A stretch of DNA of 64,000 bases from Cryptomeria japonica (GCF_030272615.1 NC_081410.1:186297619-186361618), one strand, 5' to 3'; shown: positions 23,348-35,626, counted from the first letter of the stretch. The notes: generated by a model from the letters alone, not told the origin. Program-made: numbers and translations.

Positions 23348-24853
23348 TGTTAAGTTTTGATGCTACTAGCTAACAAGATGAGGGGGGGGGGGGGGTGAAT
23401 CATACAAACTTAATCTTCCATAAAATCAACAGATTTTTCCTCGGTAACTTAAACTTCAGCAATATAACCAAAAATTTCTAAACATGCTAACTCATAAACA
23501 CATAATCATCATAACACATATAACACTAGATTTAACATGGAAACCCAAATAGGGAAAAACCACTATGGGATTTCGGACCCACTAAGAAATATACTCTTCT
23601 AGAGTATGCTCGGTTAAAAGAAAATCCTGTTAAAGATTACAAACACATTGCTAGATGTGACCCGATTAAGGGATTTCCCTCAGATCTGTTAGGATCTTCA
23701 CTTTGTTAGAAGTGACCTTGTCAAAGGATTTCAAAAACTTATTTAGAATGTTACTTTGCTAGAGGGTTTACAAATAAGACTGTTACGTCCACTTGGTTAA
23801 GAGATTTTCTGTCACTTACAAAATAACAGTACTACAAATATATTTGCAAGCTTCACATCTAAAATGCTAAAGCAGATTCTTATTTTCTCAAAACAATCTT
23901 GTCATAGGACTTATCTTGTCCCTCTGTTGGGCTCCCTACTCTATTATTTAGAACAGGTTTTCAAGCTTCTGTGCTCGGTAATCACTATGTAGCATCCTTG
24001 TGCTTACACTTGCTCGCATTCATTGTTTATCAACAATTCCTTATTTATAATCAATTTGCTAACCGCTGAATCTCCTTGATAACATTTCCCATGATCAATC
24101 TTAGTCGTTAGATCATTAATCTTGACTAGGTTCAATGTATCCTTCGATCTGAAAACATTTTACCTCGCCTTGGAACTTGCATTCCTTCCTAGGAACTTGT
24201 GCTAGGATATTGCGGTTCAATATGTGTTGTAGATCTTCCTCTTGATTTTCCATTGCCATAGATTCTTAACAAACTTCATGCGCAGCATACCAATCATTTA
24301 TTCATCTCCATCTCATCAGCCTCCTTCATTAAATAATGCTTTTATCCATCCACTACGATTTGTCATAACTCGGTTGCAACTCGGTAAATACTAAACTTTA
24401 CTCGGTAGACATTCTACCTTCATTAACCGATATCGATAACCTTAGGGTTTACTGACTAGGTTCCTTAGGGTTTACCGACTAGGTTCTTTGCTCGGTGACA
24501 TAGTATAGTATTAACCTTACAATCAACAACATATGTAGGATATCAAAACAATCTAAACATGATGAGCTCATCATAGTCTAACTCGGTAGTAGTTGCCCAT
24601 TGAATAACTTATTTCTTCCCTTATTCATCACATTCTTTCTGTGTCTTTTACCGACATCTTAATTCTCTTCAAATTAATCTTCTCAAGATATGGCAACATC
24701 ATACTAAATCAGAAAATCAATTTCTTGACATCAATGACAAAATAATGTTATAAAGATAGTTATCATCCTTCTTCAGTTATAACAATAATTTTCAACAACC
24801 TTCTCAATATCCTTAATGAATATCAACAATCTCCTTCTATTGAAATGCCAACA
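23348..24853 (-). repeat. Element G 5' LTR
   Basis: 1506 bp and very similar to 16827-18326; its terminal C-run (G-run on plus, 23384-23396) is longer than that of the 3' LTR. U3 box at 24725-24740. Followed by TSD TACCA. Confidence 0.93.
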
Positions 24854-25359
24854 TACCAATGTCTTTAGGAATGTCAATGAGGTCATGATCATTGATATTT
24901 TCTTCAATATGGAGGGATTTTTGCTTGAGAAGGTCTACCCCTTTGCCTTTATACATATTTTGACCTGACAGATACTATGTGCTTTTGAAGGAAGATGCAA
25001 GTCCATTATGAGGTGGATATGATATGATAGGAATTATGGGATCATGAAGTGGATCAAACTGCGCCAAAGTGGAGGAACCCATTGTGCATGTAGGGGGTTC
25101 TTAAACATCTTGCACCAACATGTTAGAATAATGATGGGGATCAAGATCACTAGGAGGATCAAGATCATGAGGGGGACTAGGATCAATGATAGGCTCTGCA
25201 TGTGATGGAACTAGAGGAATAAAGGGATCATCTGGGGAGATGGAGTCTTGTGGGGGACATGGATCTAAAAGGATACTTTGATCTTGACAAGGAGGAAGAT
25301 CATTAGATTCTTCTTTAAAGATGCTCTGCTCTTGACTTTCAATGGGATCATTAGGAAAA

Positions 25360-25660
25360 ATAGAAGGGATATCTTGATCTTGCTCAGGCAGTGGAATGTC
25401 AATGGGATTTGAAAGGACATTTTGTTCATGAAATGGAAGGGGATCATTTGGGATAGGATAGGCTAGGATATCTTGATGTTGCTCAGGAAGTGGAATGTCG
25501 ATGGGATTTGAAAGGACATTTTGTTCATGAAATAGAAGGGGATCATTTGGGATAGGATGGGATAGGATATCTTGATGTTGCTTAGGGAGTGGAATGTCAA
25601 CAAAACTTTGGATAGGATGGACAAGGATAAGGGGATCATCATGAGTGTCTGGGAAGATAG
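25360..25660 (-). repeat. 99-bp tandem repeat (33 codons)
   Basis: Landmark GTGGAATGTC occurs at 25391, 25490 and 25589, exactly 99 bp apart; flanking copies are partial. The period is a multiple of three and keeps the Pro-rich frame of L open on the minus strand, so the array expanded as coding sequence. Confidence 0.85.
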
Positions 25661-26439
25661 GATCTTTGTCAACAATTGGATGGAATGATTAAGGTTTTAG
25701 GATCTTGATCTTGATTTATTTAAGGACTCGTTTCTTTGTGCCTTAAATCATCCTCTTGACATGGGGTATTCTGGAAAGAAATCAATGCTTCTACACGTAG
25801 GAGATGGGCTTTGAATGGGATCCTCTGAAATAGGTTTTATAGGAAATAAAACACACAATGGCATTGAGTCTAGTATTTCTACAGCATGGTAGGGACTTGC
25901 ATCATGAATTGGATTAGCTTGGCAATCAATCGTGGATAACCCTTGGGGGATTTCATCCTTGGGTGTATCATTTGTTGAGGATGATATGGAAGGATCTTGT
26001 GAAGCTTCAAAAGGTGTAGGAATAGATATCACTTGGGAGTCAATTTTCTTATAGGGGGATGAGTCATTGATAGACATAGGTGCATGATTTTGATCTTTCT
26101 TGGAAGAACCCTCAAGGAATATCTTTAAAAGATTTGTTAAAGAGCCACCTTTCTTTGGAGACACATTTGAATCCTTGTAAGGTTTTGACATGGTTGGGTT
26201 TTAATTTTGGACTTGTTTGAAAGTGATTTGGTTATGCTTTGGTGTGATTTTTTGATTTTGAATTGGGTTTAATTGGTCTGACATGTTTGAAACTTGTCCT
26301 AGTTTGTGTTGCAACTTTTATTTTTGAATTGTTGGTTGTAAGTGTTGACATTGATTTGTTGATAGAACTTGTTGTTGATACTTGATAGTTGGTTGAACCA
26401 CTTGTTGACATTGTTTGTTTGATTGGACAAATTGTTAAA

Positions 26440-26605
26440 ATTGCACCATTGGTTGTGTTGATTGTGTATGTTGGACCATTGGTTGTGTTGAATGAAAATG
26501 TTGGACCATTGGTTGTTATTGGATCATTGGTTGTTGTTGGATAATTGGATGTTGTTGGATCATTGGTTGTTGTTGGATAATTGGATGTTGTTAGATCATT
26601 GGTCA
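26440..26605 (-). repeat. 33/36-bp tandem repeats, Gln/Pro/Ile coding
   Basis: GGATCATT or AGATCATT recurs at 26521, 26557 and 26593 (36-bp period); upstream copies around 26440-26520 are spaced near 33 bp. On the minus strand the units read Gln-Gln-Gln-Pro-Met-Ile type motifs in the L frame. Alternating GGTTGTTGTT words make this low complexity. Confidence 0.75.
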
Positions 26606-27195
26606 TTGATTCAAAATTTGATTGAATGGTGTTTGAACAAATGACGTTTTATGGATTTGGTTGAATGAGGATTGATTTGGAACTTGGTCAAACGAGACTT
26701 GATTTGGAACATGGTTAAATTTTGTTCTCTTTCCTTGAAATTGTTTCATCATATCTATTTGTGAGAGGAGAGCAAGTATGTCTAATTTTTGAATGAGATC
26801 CTTCACATCAACTGGCTCAAGTTTGTATTTGAACTTTGAAATTTTTGAAGTATTTTCATCATTTGGGATCTAATCTTGTAACTATTTTTCACTCTTAGTT
26901 CTACAATCTCTCTTTCTCGAGCTAGTTTTCCTCCAATTTTTCGTATTTGGACACTTAAATAATCATGATAAGTTTGATCCAAGTTTTAAGACATGTAGAA
27001 ATTGGATTGATGTGATTGATTATTTAATTGTGATGACATGGCTTCATAAGAAGGTTCAGACCTCATTTCAACAAACATGTCACTATGCAATGCAACTAAT
27101 AGAATTGAAAAATGCAACCAAGTGCAGCCTAGATGACTGACGATGCAACTTATGTTTTTGGTATTTTGAATTTTTGGAATGACAATGATATGCAA

Positions 27196-28109
27196 CTAAG
27201 TGCGACTTTGGGATATGAACATGCAACTTAGGGCGGGAATGCAACCTATATTTTTGTTGTTTTTGAAGATTTAGACAAACTTTAAAATGCAACTCTAAAT
27301 ATGTGACCCTTAGGAAATTTAAATGAAGTCAAGACCTTAAAGGGACAAAGGACAAAATGACAATAGGACAAAATGACAATGTCTCACCTATATGCTTGGA
27401 TACTAAGCTAGGTTTGACAAAATGATGTTGATGACAAAAGGACAAATGTTGGACAAGGTTAAGACTCCCTAACAATGACTTAGGGTTTAAGCTAAAGTTT
27501 TGAATTTGCAAGTTTGGCAAAACCAAATTTTGAGACTATTATGCAAACAGACAATGATTATGACAATGACCAAGGGATATAAACCTAAAATATGATATGA
27601 AAATATTTTAAAGATGTGTTATGACTTGGAGATATGAAATGATATGACAAGATCAAGTTAAGACAAGAATAGGGTTTGGACTATGCAAAACCTAACCTAG
27701 ATGACATGAATGATGAAACAAGGTTGTCCAATGTTTTGAAAAGCCATGTTTATACAATCTTTGCAATTTGTTGGATGAATACTTGAACAAAAATTGGTTC
27801 AAAATTTGTTTTGAACTTTGTTTGGACAATTGAAACTTGTTTTTGACTTGTTGAATGTTGTTTGAACTTTGAAAACTTGTTTACTTTTGAGAAAAAAAAT
27901 GTTTTTTATGACCACTTGTGACAATTGTTTTTAATTCAACCTTTAACAAGCATAGAAGACAAGATGTTTGTTTGACTTTGACCCAAAACATTCATGCACC
28001 TTCAACAACAAATCCTATGGCTGGCAAGGACAATATTCATTGGATCTCACTTGGTTTCCCAGCTATGCCTACTCAAAGTGGATACTTAGATGCTTGACCC
28101 CACTGGCTC
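27196..28109. other. Low-complexity flank of B, no gene seen
   Basis: Carries recurrent words ATGCAACT (26990-27290), GGACAAAATGACAAT (about 27347-27380) and TTGAACTTTG or CTTGTTT (27770-27890). On the minus strand this would lie upstream of reading frame L and could be its leader or LTR, but no TG...CA ends or PBS could be fixed. Short frames here (27083-27526) have no recognised domain. It ends at the B target site. Confidence 0.45.
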
Positions 28110-29151
28110 TGTTGGTATTATGGATGTGTTGAATTAGTTTTGTCATTGATGTCAACACTTATCCTTATGGAGATATTTGGTAATGTTCAATGGCATGTTC
28201 AGTGACTTATGCACAGTCACCGGTATTTGGTTCAGCGACAAGTTATATTGTTCACCGGCATAGAGGATGACTTGTTGTCATCTGGAGATCACTTGGTTAT
28301 GTCGAAGACATGGTTTGGACACTTGGTTTTGGTGATTTGGTTACTGGTCTAATTGATTTTGCATATTTTTTGTTACCGGAAAATTGGTCTAGGTTATGGA
28401 CTGGCATGCGTTATCTATTCCAGATCAGCACAGCACGTTATGGAGATGATTTAATGATTGGTTATTATTATAAATGCATTAAGCCAACATGATGCATCGC
28501 ATATTGATTCATTTGTAATTGATTTAATTGTAATATTCTTAGTGAGCCAACCTAAACATTTTGTCTTAGGTTTTGGTATATATGTAAGATCTCATTTGTG
28601 AGATTAAAAAGAGTAGAGTAAGAGGAATGTAATAAGTTATATGCGAATATAAGCAGAGCTACTCACGTAGACATCATTTGAAGATTCAAGGAAGGTATGA
28701 AGAAGACAATCAGAGCTTAACCGATACTAAATCCAGCATATGAAGATGCTACTTTGAGCAGTACATTATCATTGGATCTAATCATCCAATTGTAGTCAGT
28801 GTGACTCTCATTTTGTGATTGAGCAGTGAGCTCTAGGCAGTTGCCCCCCATTTGTACACACATACTATCTGTAGTAGTATCATCTGATTGTGGGTAAGTT
28901 TTCCCACTACGGTTTTTCCCCTTACAGGGTTTCCACGTACAAATATATGTGTTATGTGTTGTGGATGTTATTTGTCTTTCTGTTTCATGCATTAACCTTC
29001 ACTAGTATTGTCATTAACTGTTAAACTGTCAACCGGCATTAAGTTTGGTTTACCGGTATTATGCATCAAGTTAGAGTAATTTATATTTGGTTGAAATTAA
29101 TAAACAACTGATTCACCCCCCCCCCCTCTTAGTTGCCTCCGGGTCCTAACA
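28110..29151 (+). repeat. Element B 5' LTR
   Basis: 1042 bp. U3 box at 28139-28154, U5 hairpin motif at about 28908-28938, C-run then CTCTTAG at 29116-29132. The PBS starts two bases after its end. Confidence 0.94.
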
Positions 29152-29153
29152 AT

Positions 29154-29165
29154 TGGTGTCAGAGC
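29154..29165 (+). other. Element B primer-binding site
   Basis: TGGTGTCAGAGC, one mismatch (A to G) to the initiator tRNA-Met complement TGGTATCAGAGC seen in element A. Leader motif CAGCTTGAGGAGATTC follows at about 29191. Confidence 0.88.
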
Positions 29166-29208
29166 TAAGTCCTCTTTTTGCAGAAGTTTAACAGCTTGAG
29201 GAGATTCT

Positions 29209-32200
29209 ATGGCAACTAACTATTTCAGGAAGGACATTCCAAAGCTTGATGGAACTAACTATGGTATATGGAAGATCAAGATGGATACACATCTGAATTG
29301 CATTGGTAGAGACATATGGGATGTTACAAAGAATTTCTATGTTGGTCCTACACAGAGTGAACCTAATCCACCAAACTTGGCTAAAGATCAGGAGAATGAT
29401 TGCAAAGCAAGGGAAGCACTTTTGAGCACATTGTCAAATCAGCAAATCATGGGATTATCAGACCGATCTACTACTAAAGCTATTTAGAAAAAATTGGAGA
29501 CATTGAATGAAGGTGATACCACTGTCAAAATTGCAAAACTGGAATGCTTCCGGGTCAGGTATGAAAATCTGAAAATGGAAGAAGATGAAAGAATTTATTC
29601 TTTAATGGAAGGAGTTAATGAAATTGTTTTGGGTATACAATGTTGTGGAGGATCCTTAAGTGAAGATGAAATTGTTTCCTAAGTTTTAAGAGCATTGCCA
29701 CCGGCATACAAAATGAAAGTAACTGCTATAAATGAATTGAGAACAATTCCTAATAAATCAGTATCTAGAGATACCTTGGTTGGAAAACTTTCAGCTTTTG
29801 AACTTGAAGAATTTGGTCCTATTGCTACAATTAAAACAGATTTATCTTTCAAAGCATCATCATCATCATCTGAGAAATCTGATTGGAAAGCACTTTATGC
29901 AAGAGAACTTGAAGACATCAGAAAAGAGAATGAAGAATTGGAAGAGCTTGAAGCACTATTTGCAAGAAAAATGCCCAAAGGTCCAGTTGGAAGTAAGTAT
30001 GAAGGTAAAGCACCCTTTAAATGTTTTAACTACAATAAAATTGGTCATATGGCATCTAGGTGTCCTGATAGACATGTAAGATTGAAAGAAGAAGCTAAAA
30101 GAACATATAAGCCTAACCCTAAATATCAGAGATACTGATTTAAGAAGAATAGAGACAAATCATGTTACTATATTGATGAAGGAGTTACTGATGATTCTGA
30201 TGAGGAACCAGCAGACAATGGATGGGCTTTTGTTGCAATAACAGAAGATCAACCAGCACCTACTATACAACTGGTAGAGCAGGCCCTGGCAGCTAAAATT
30301 GAAGAAAAGGATGAATGGATCATTGATTCCGGATGTTCACATCATATGACTGGTGATAAAAGTAAATTCTTAACCTTTCAGGAATACAATGGAGGTCTAG
30401 TAAGATTTGGGGATGATAAAGCTTGTTTGATCAGAGGAAAAGGCACTATATCTTTTGATGGTAGCTACAATACTGACAACGTTTATTTTGTTGAAGGTTT
30501 GAAGCATAAACTTTTGAGTGTTGGTCAATTAGTTGAAAAGGGATTTCAGTTACAATTCAAGAATGTTAAATGCAAAATCATGAATAGAACTGGTTTGGAA
30601 ATTGCAACCAATAATCAAACTAGAGGTAATATCTTTCACACATGCTTGACTGCACATATTGATGAAAGTTGGTTATGGCATAAGAGACTTTGTCATGTGA
30701 ATTTTGACTGCATTGTAAAGATTAGTACAACTAGGGCAGTAAGGGATTTACCTAAGATTGTAAAACCTCACAATCCAGTATGTAAGGAATGTCAATTTGG
30801 AAAGCAAGTTAGAACAACTTTTAAGAGTATTCCAAAGAAATTCAATAATGTTCTTGATTTAATTCATACTGATCTATGTGGTTCGGCAAGAACTAGAAGT
30901 TTACAAGGAGATAGATATTTTATGCTAATCATTGATGATTATTCTAGAATGTGTTGGGTTACTTTTCTTAGGGAGAAATCAAAAGCTTTTGGGAAATTCA
31001 AACTATTCAAGGTAATGATAGAAAATGAAACCGGTAACAAAATCAAATGTTTAAGAACAGATCAAGGAGGTGAATTCGCATCTAAGGAATTTAATACATT
31101 CTATGAAGTGAATGGAATCAGAAGACAGTTAACAACACCTCGGACACCCCAGAAAAATGGAGTTGTGGAAAAGAAGAACAGAACTATTCTGGATGCAGCT
31201 AGAAGCATGATATCAGAAGAAAACCTACCTCATGTGTATTGGAGAGAAGCAATGAATACAGCGGTTTACACATTCAACAGAGTTCACATCAACGGTGAAA
31301 CCGGTAAGACCCCTCATGAACTATGGTTTGGTAATACTCCTACTTTTAAATATTTTAGAATATTTGGAAGCAAATGTTATATTAGGAGAGATGATTTTAT
31401 TGGTAATTTGATCCTAGAAGTGATGAAGTAATTTTTCTTAGTTATTCATCTAAGAGCAAGGCATATAGATGTTTTAATAAAAGATTACAGAAAATCATTG
31501 AGAGTGCAAATGTGAAGATTGTTGAACGGTTTAGAGGTAATTCAAGGTCTATGGACTCTGAATCGGCAGTTGAGATAATCACAAATGAACCTAGACTGAA
31601 TACACCGGTACAGATTGTTGATCTAGTCACACCGGCATCATCAAAGAATTCCATAGTGATTGAAGAACAGCAGCAAGTGAATACACCCAGGTATGTAAGA
31701 TTGAATCACTCTAAAAGTCAGATAATTGGGAATAAGTATCAAGGAGTTATGACTAGAGGAAGACTGGCAAATGATGAGGTATGTTTAATTTCTCAAATTG
31801 AACCAGCATCAGTTATTGAGGCATATGAAGATAAACATTGGATTAAAGCTATGGAAGATGAATTGGAATAAATTGAAAAGAATAACACATGGACATTGGT
31901 TCCCCGGCCTAAAAACAAAAATGTCATTGGAACTAAATGGGTATTCAGAAATAAAATTAATGAAGATGGTAAGGTAATTAGAAATAAAGCAATATTAGTG
32001 TGTAATGGATATTCACATAAAGAGGGAATCAATTACAATGAAACCTTTGCACCGGTAGCTAGAACTGAGGCATTCAGACTATTTCTAGCATTTGCAGCTC
32101 ACAAGAACTATAAAGTACATCAAATGGATGTTAAATGTGCATTTATGAATGGTGATCTTGAAGAGGAAGTTTACATTGAACAACCTAATGGATTTACCTT

Positions 32201-33303
32201 GACAAATGACAAAGATATGGTTTGCAGGTCAAGGAAAGTTTTATATGGATTAAAGCAAGCTCCTAGAGCTTGGTATGCTAGATTGGACAAATATCTTTTG
32301 AAGCTTGGTTACACTAAATGTAATGATGACATCTTGGTTATTGAAGTTTTTGTTGATGATATAATTTTTGGAGGAGAAGATGGATTGTGTAAAGACTTTT
32401 CTAATAAGATGTAGGAAGAATTTGAAATGTCTATGATTGGGGAGATAAAATTCTTTTTAGGATTGCAGATTTCACAGACTGATAAAGGTATATTCATATG
32501 TCAATCAAAGTACTTGAAAGAGCTACTAAATAAATTTGGTATGGAAAACTCTAAATCGGTAAGTACTCCTATGACTACAACAGACAAACTATCATTGAAG
32601 GATGATACAGCACTTGTTAATCCGACAAGATATAAATCCATGATTGGAGGTTTACTATATTTGACACAAACAAGACATGATATTATGACTGCAGTATGTA
32701 TTGTTTCAAGATTTCAAAGTAATCCTAAAGAAAATCATGAATCAACAGTGAAAAGGATTTTTCGGTATCTACAAGGCACAACAAATCTTGGTTTATGGTA
32801 TCCTAAAGATGAAAATTTTGATTTATGTGCATACACGAATGCTAATTGGGAAGGAGATGTAGATGACAAAAAGAGCACCACCGGCGGAGCATTCTTTCTT
32901 GGTAGCAGATTGATTTCATGGTTGAGTAAGAAATAGAGTTGTATATCATTATCAACAGCAGAATCAGAATATGTTGTAGCAGCAACTAATTGTACTCAGG
33001 TATTATGAATTAAGCAAATGTTGAAGGACATAAAGGTAAAATGCAAAGAACCTATAATCATTTAATGTGATAATATGGCAGCAATTGATATATCCAAGAA
33101 TCCGGTATTTCACTCTAAAACTAAACATGTTTCTATCAAATTCAATTTTCTGAAAGAGAATGTTGAAGCAAAAGAATTAAAATTTGGTTTATGTGAATAC
33201 TAAAGAGCAGATTGCAGATATCTTTACCAAGCCTTTGCCTAAGGAAACTTTTGAATATCTCAAAGAGCAGTTTGGGTTAATACCCTCACCAGTAGAGACT
33301 TAG
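29209..33303 (+). pseudogene. Element B gag-pol polyprotein, broken
   Basis: ATG 29209 begins M-A-T-N-Y-F, matching element C. Gag ends in an altered zinc knuckle C-F-N-Y-N-K-I-G-H-M-A-S-R-C (second Cys is Tyr, about 30019-30060). Protease W-I-I-D-S-G is near 30316; integrase H-T-D-L-C-G, R-T-D-Q-G-G-E-F and E of V-V-E-K; RT with [11 protein letters not shown] and FVDDIIFG (about 32350); RNase H. Stops: 29485, 29680, 30136, 31869, 32412, 32934, 33007 (TGG to TGA) and 33063. Frameshifts: a 1-bp loss near 31405 and a 1-bp gain near 33188. An in-frame deletion of about 11 codons before the FVDD motif (near 32322) removes residues present in C. Ends at TAG 33301-33303. Confidence 0.93.
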
Positions 33304-33669
33304 ACAGTTGGAGAATGGCATCAAACTGATAGGAATTAACAAATAAGTCTTTTTCCAGCTTTGATGAAGGAGAGCTACTTCTCAGGGGGAGTAGTTGGAT
33401 AAGTTGGTATTTGTAATTAGTTCTATGAACTAGTTATATCTGGTTTTTGTATTGCTTTGGCATTGGATGTCAAAGGGGGAGAGATATCTATGGAAAAACA
33501 CATTATCTTTTGGGGAGAGATTACTCATTGGGGGAGACATATTCTGTATTTTGATTTATGGTGATTGATCTCTTCGGGAGATTGTTGGTTCTTGGTTTTT
33601 TGGCATTTCTGCTTTGGCACTGAGATGGTTTTTCCATCTTGTGTTTCCATCAATGCCAAAGGGGGATAT
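33304..33669 (+). other. Element B 3' untranslated region with polypurine tracts
   Basis: No open frame. Purine tracts CAGGGGGAGTAG (about 33382-33393) and AAAGGGGGAGAGAT (about 33471-33484) precede the tract at 33658-33666 next to the 3' LTR. The text TTTGGCATT...TCAAAGGGGGAGA appears twice, suggesting a local duplication of the tract and its upstream sequence. Confidence 0.8.
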
Positions 33670-34738
33670 TGTTGGTATTATGGATGTTTTGCATTAGTTT
33701 TGTCATTGATGTCAACACTTGTCAACACCTATCCTTCTGGAGATCTTTGGTTATGTTCACCGGCATGTTCAGTGACTTATGCATAGTCACCGGTATTTGG
33801 TTCACCGGCAGGTTATATTGTTCATCGGCACAAAGGATGACTTGTTATCATCTGGAGATCACTTGGTTATGTCAAAGACATGATTTGGACACTTGGTTTT
33901 GGTGATTTGGTTATTGGTCTAATCGAGCTTGGATATTTGCAGTTACCGGCAAATTGGTCTAGGTTATGGACTGGCATGTGTTATCTATTCCAGATCAGCA
34001 TGGCACGTTATGGAGATGATTTATTGATTGGTCAATTTTAAATGCATTAAGACGACATGATGCATTGCATATTGATTCATTTGTAATTGATTTAATTGTA
34101 ATATTCTTAGTGAGCTGACCTATACATTTGGTCTTAGGTTTTGGTATATATGTAAGATCTCATTTGTAAGATTAAAGAGAGTAGAGTAAGAGGAATGTAA
34201 TAAGTTATATGTGAATATAAACTTAGAGCTACTCACGCAGACATCATTTGAAGATTCAAGGAAGGTATGAAGAAGACAATCAAAGCTTAACCGATACTGA
34301 ATCCAGCATATGAAGATGCTACTTTGAGCAGTACATTATCATTGGATCTAACCATCCAATTGTAGTCAGTGTGACTCTCATTTTGTGATTGAGTAGTGAG
34401 CTCTAGGTAGTTGGCCTTTCTATATGTGCAAACCCCATTTGTGCACACATACTATCTGCAGTAGTATCATCTGATTGTGGGTAAGGTTTCCCATCGTGGT
34501 TTTTTCCCTTACAGGGTTTCCACGTACAAATATATGTGTTATGTGTTATGGATGTTATTTGTCTTTCTGTTTCATGCAATAACCTTCACCGGTATTGCCA
34601 TTAATTGTTAAACTATCAACTGGCATTAAGTTTGATTTACCGGTATTATGCATCAAGTTAGATTAAGTTATATTTGGTTGAAATTAATAGACAACTGATT
34701 CACCCCCCCCCCCTCTCAGTTTCCTTCGAGTCCTAACA
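33670..34738 (+). repeat. Element B 3' LTR
   Basis: 1069 bp, TGTTGGTATTATGG...TCCTAACA, U3 box at 33699-33714. Slightly longer than the 5' LTR because of small indels. Followed by AGCTC. Confidence 0.94.
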
Positions 34739-34743
34739 AGCTC

Positions 34744-34901
34744 CACTCCATGGCACTCACTTTTGTGGGGCAGCCAAGCATCAGTTCCCATGAAAACTCC
34801 CCATGGAAAAATTTTTATCTCTATTAAGAGCTGTAAAAATGTGAGACAGTATTAAAGGTCTGACCTCTTGTACAAACAACTAGAGGTTTTTTGGCATCTA
34901 A
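34744..34901. other. Target-site flank right of B
   Basis: Continues the sequence interrupted by B (CACTGGCTC joined to CACTCCATGGC). Short and unassigned. It leads into a longer open frame. Confidence 0.4.
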
Positions 34902-35222
34902 AACAAAGAGTTTTTATTCAAGGAATATGTTCGTGTGGCCATACATGCGGCGTTTCACTCTGTTATGGAGGCCTCCCAAGCTGTAGAGGTTACGCTCTAC
35001 AACTTTTCATGTGCCATGCGGACACAAAGGGAGACTTACGTCGGTATGACAAATCGGCACCCATCACTTGCAACTTTCATCACAAACACATTTGTTTATA
35101 GTGGTTTGGAAGAGCTTGGCCTTAGCCCGTTACCACTTGGGTCGTTCCCTCTCACCAATGCCTATGCGAAGTGCCAGGAAAATCAGGAGGTAGGCCCTCT
35201 AAAGGTAAAAACACACACATAA
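34902..35222 (+). other. Exon-like open frame, unrecognised
   Basis: An open frame from a stop at 34899-34901 to 35222 encodes about 106 residues with ordinary, non-repetitive composition and higher GC than the flanks. It includes I-H-A-A-F-H-S-V-M-E-A-S-Q and L-G-L-S-P-L-P-L-G-S-F. CAG/AAG acceptor-like sites lie near 34922, and GTAGG or GTAAAA donor-like sites at 35190 and 35204. No upstream ATG with good context is seen. I do not recognise it. It could be a decayed exon, a captured gene fragment or chance. Confidence 0.25.
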
Positions 35223-35469
35223 AATAAAATAGGATAAAGAAAACATGGTGTTCATTAACCTTTACGAAATTGAAGTGTGCAGTAATCTAGAAAAATGCAA
35301 ACACTTATTTTTTATTGTAATCCTTTGACCGCGTCCTATGCCAAATCAATTAGTAGTTTCAATGAAATATTTTGCCCATGAATGCCAATATGCTGCACAA
35401 ATCATCAATAAACTATCCAATTTGTACCCCTACTTAAAAAGCTAGATGATAATTGAGGGGTTCATTTAA
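35223..35469. other. Unassigned AT-rich sequence
   Basis: No gene or element end recognised. It leads into the 41-bp tandem array. Confidence 0.5.
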
Positions 35470-35626
35470 ACACCTTATAAAATGAAATGAGAATTTGTTG
35501 TTCATTCAATCCCCTAATTAGACTAAGTAATGATTCATTTTGAAACCCTTAGTAGATTGCAATGAGAGATTGTTGTTGATTGACCTCCTAATTAAGCTAT
35601 GTGAGGAATTGTTGTTGATTCAAACC
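35470..35626. repeat. 41-bp tandem repeat, left part (split by element I)
   Basis: Units contain ATTGTTGTTSATT, then CCTCCTAATTA, then GGCTATGTGARG, spaced about 40-43 bp and degenerate on the left. The array resumes at 38134 on the other side of element I, so I landed inside an existing array. Confidence 0.75.

Larger units (their letters stand above)
16827..24853 (-). mobile_element. Element G: full-length copia with internal deletion
   Basis: 8027 bp on the minus strand with 1500-bp LTRs and a perfect TSD TACCA (16822-16826 and 24854-24858). LTRs start TGTTGGCATTTC and end CAAAACTTAACA in element orientation. It carries gag, protease, RT and RNase H but no integrase core, and it contains solo LTR K (20636-21893). 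It interrupted reading frame L. LTR sequence differs from families A/D and B/C, although the U3 box and U5 hairpin are shared. Confidence 0.95.
24859..27195 (-). pseudogene. Repetitive Pro/Gln-rich reading frame L, upstream part
   Basis: Long minus-strand coding-like frame with scattered stops. It reads, in order: a possible coiled-coil stretch; a Gln/Asn/Phe-rich part; Gln-Pro-Ile-Ile repeats of 12 residues; a basic stretch containing G-G-S-L-T-N-L-L-K-I-F-L-E-G; an acidic Ser/Pro-rich region; 33-residue repeats containing H-E-Q-N-V-L-S-N-P-I-D-I-P-L-P-E-Q; Asp/Pro-rich sequence; and I-D-I-P-K-D-I-G at the G insertion site. Removing G and one TSD copy joins it in frame to 16314-16826. I do not recognise the protein. 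A gag-like or accessory product of an old LTR element is the likeliest source; a host gene is possible. Confidence 0.5.
28110..34738 (+). mobile_element. Element B: full-length Ty1/copia retrotransposon
   Basis: 6629 bp, LTRs TGTTGGTATTATGG...TCCTAACA, with 5-bp flanks GGCTC (28105-28109) and AGCTC (34739-34743), matching at four of five bases (a G/A difference). PBS, a single gag-pol frame with breaks and a polypurine tract are present. Same family as element C (similar LTRs and proteins) but a separate insertion. The gag start, protease, integrase, RT and RNase H are all recognisable; multiple stops and two frameshifts make it dead. Confidence 0.95.

Noticed and set aside
28310-28492. Short frames inside LTRs of B, C, D and A (for example 28310-28492, 54025-54273, 7189-7605)
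   Set aside because: They are LTR sequence; frames are not kept between the paired LTRs.
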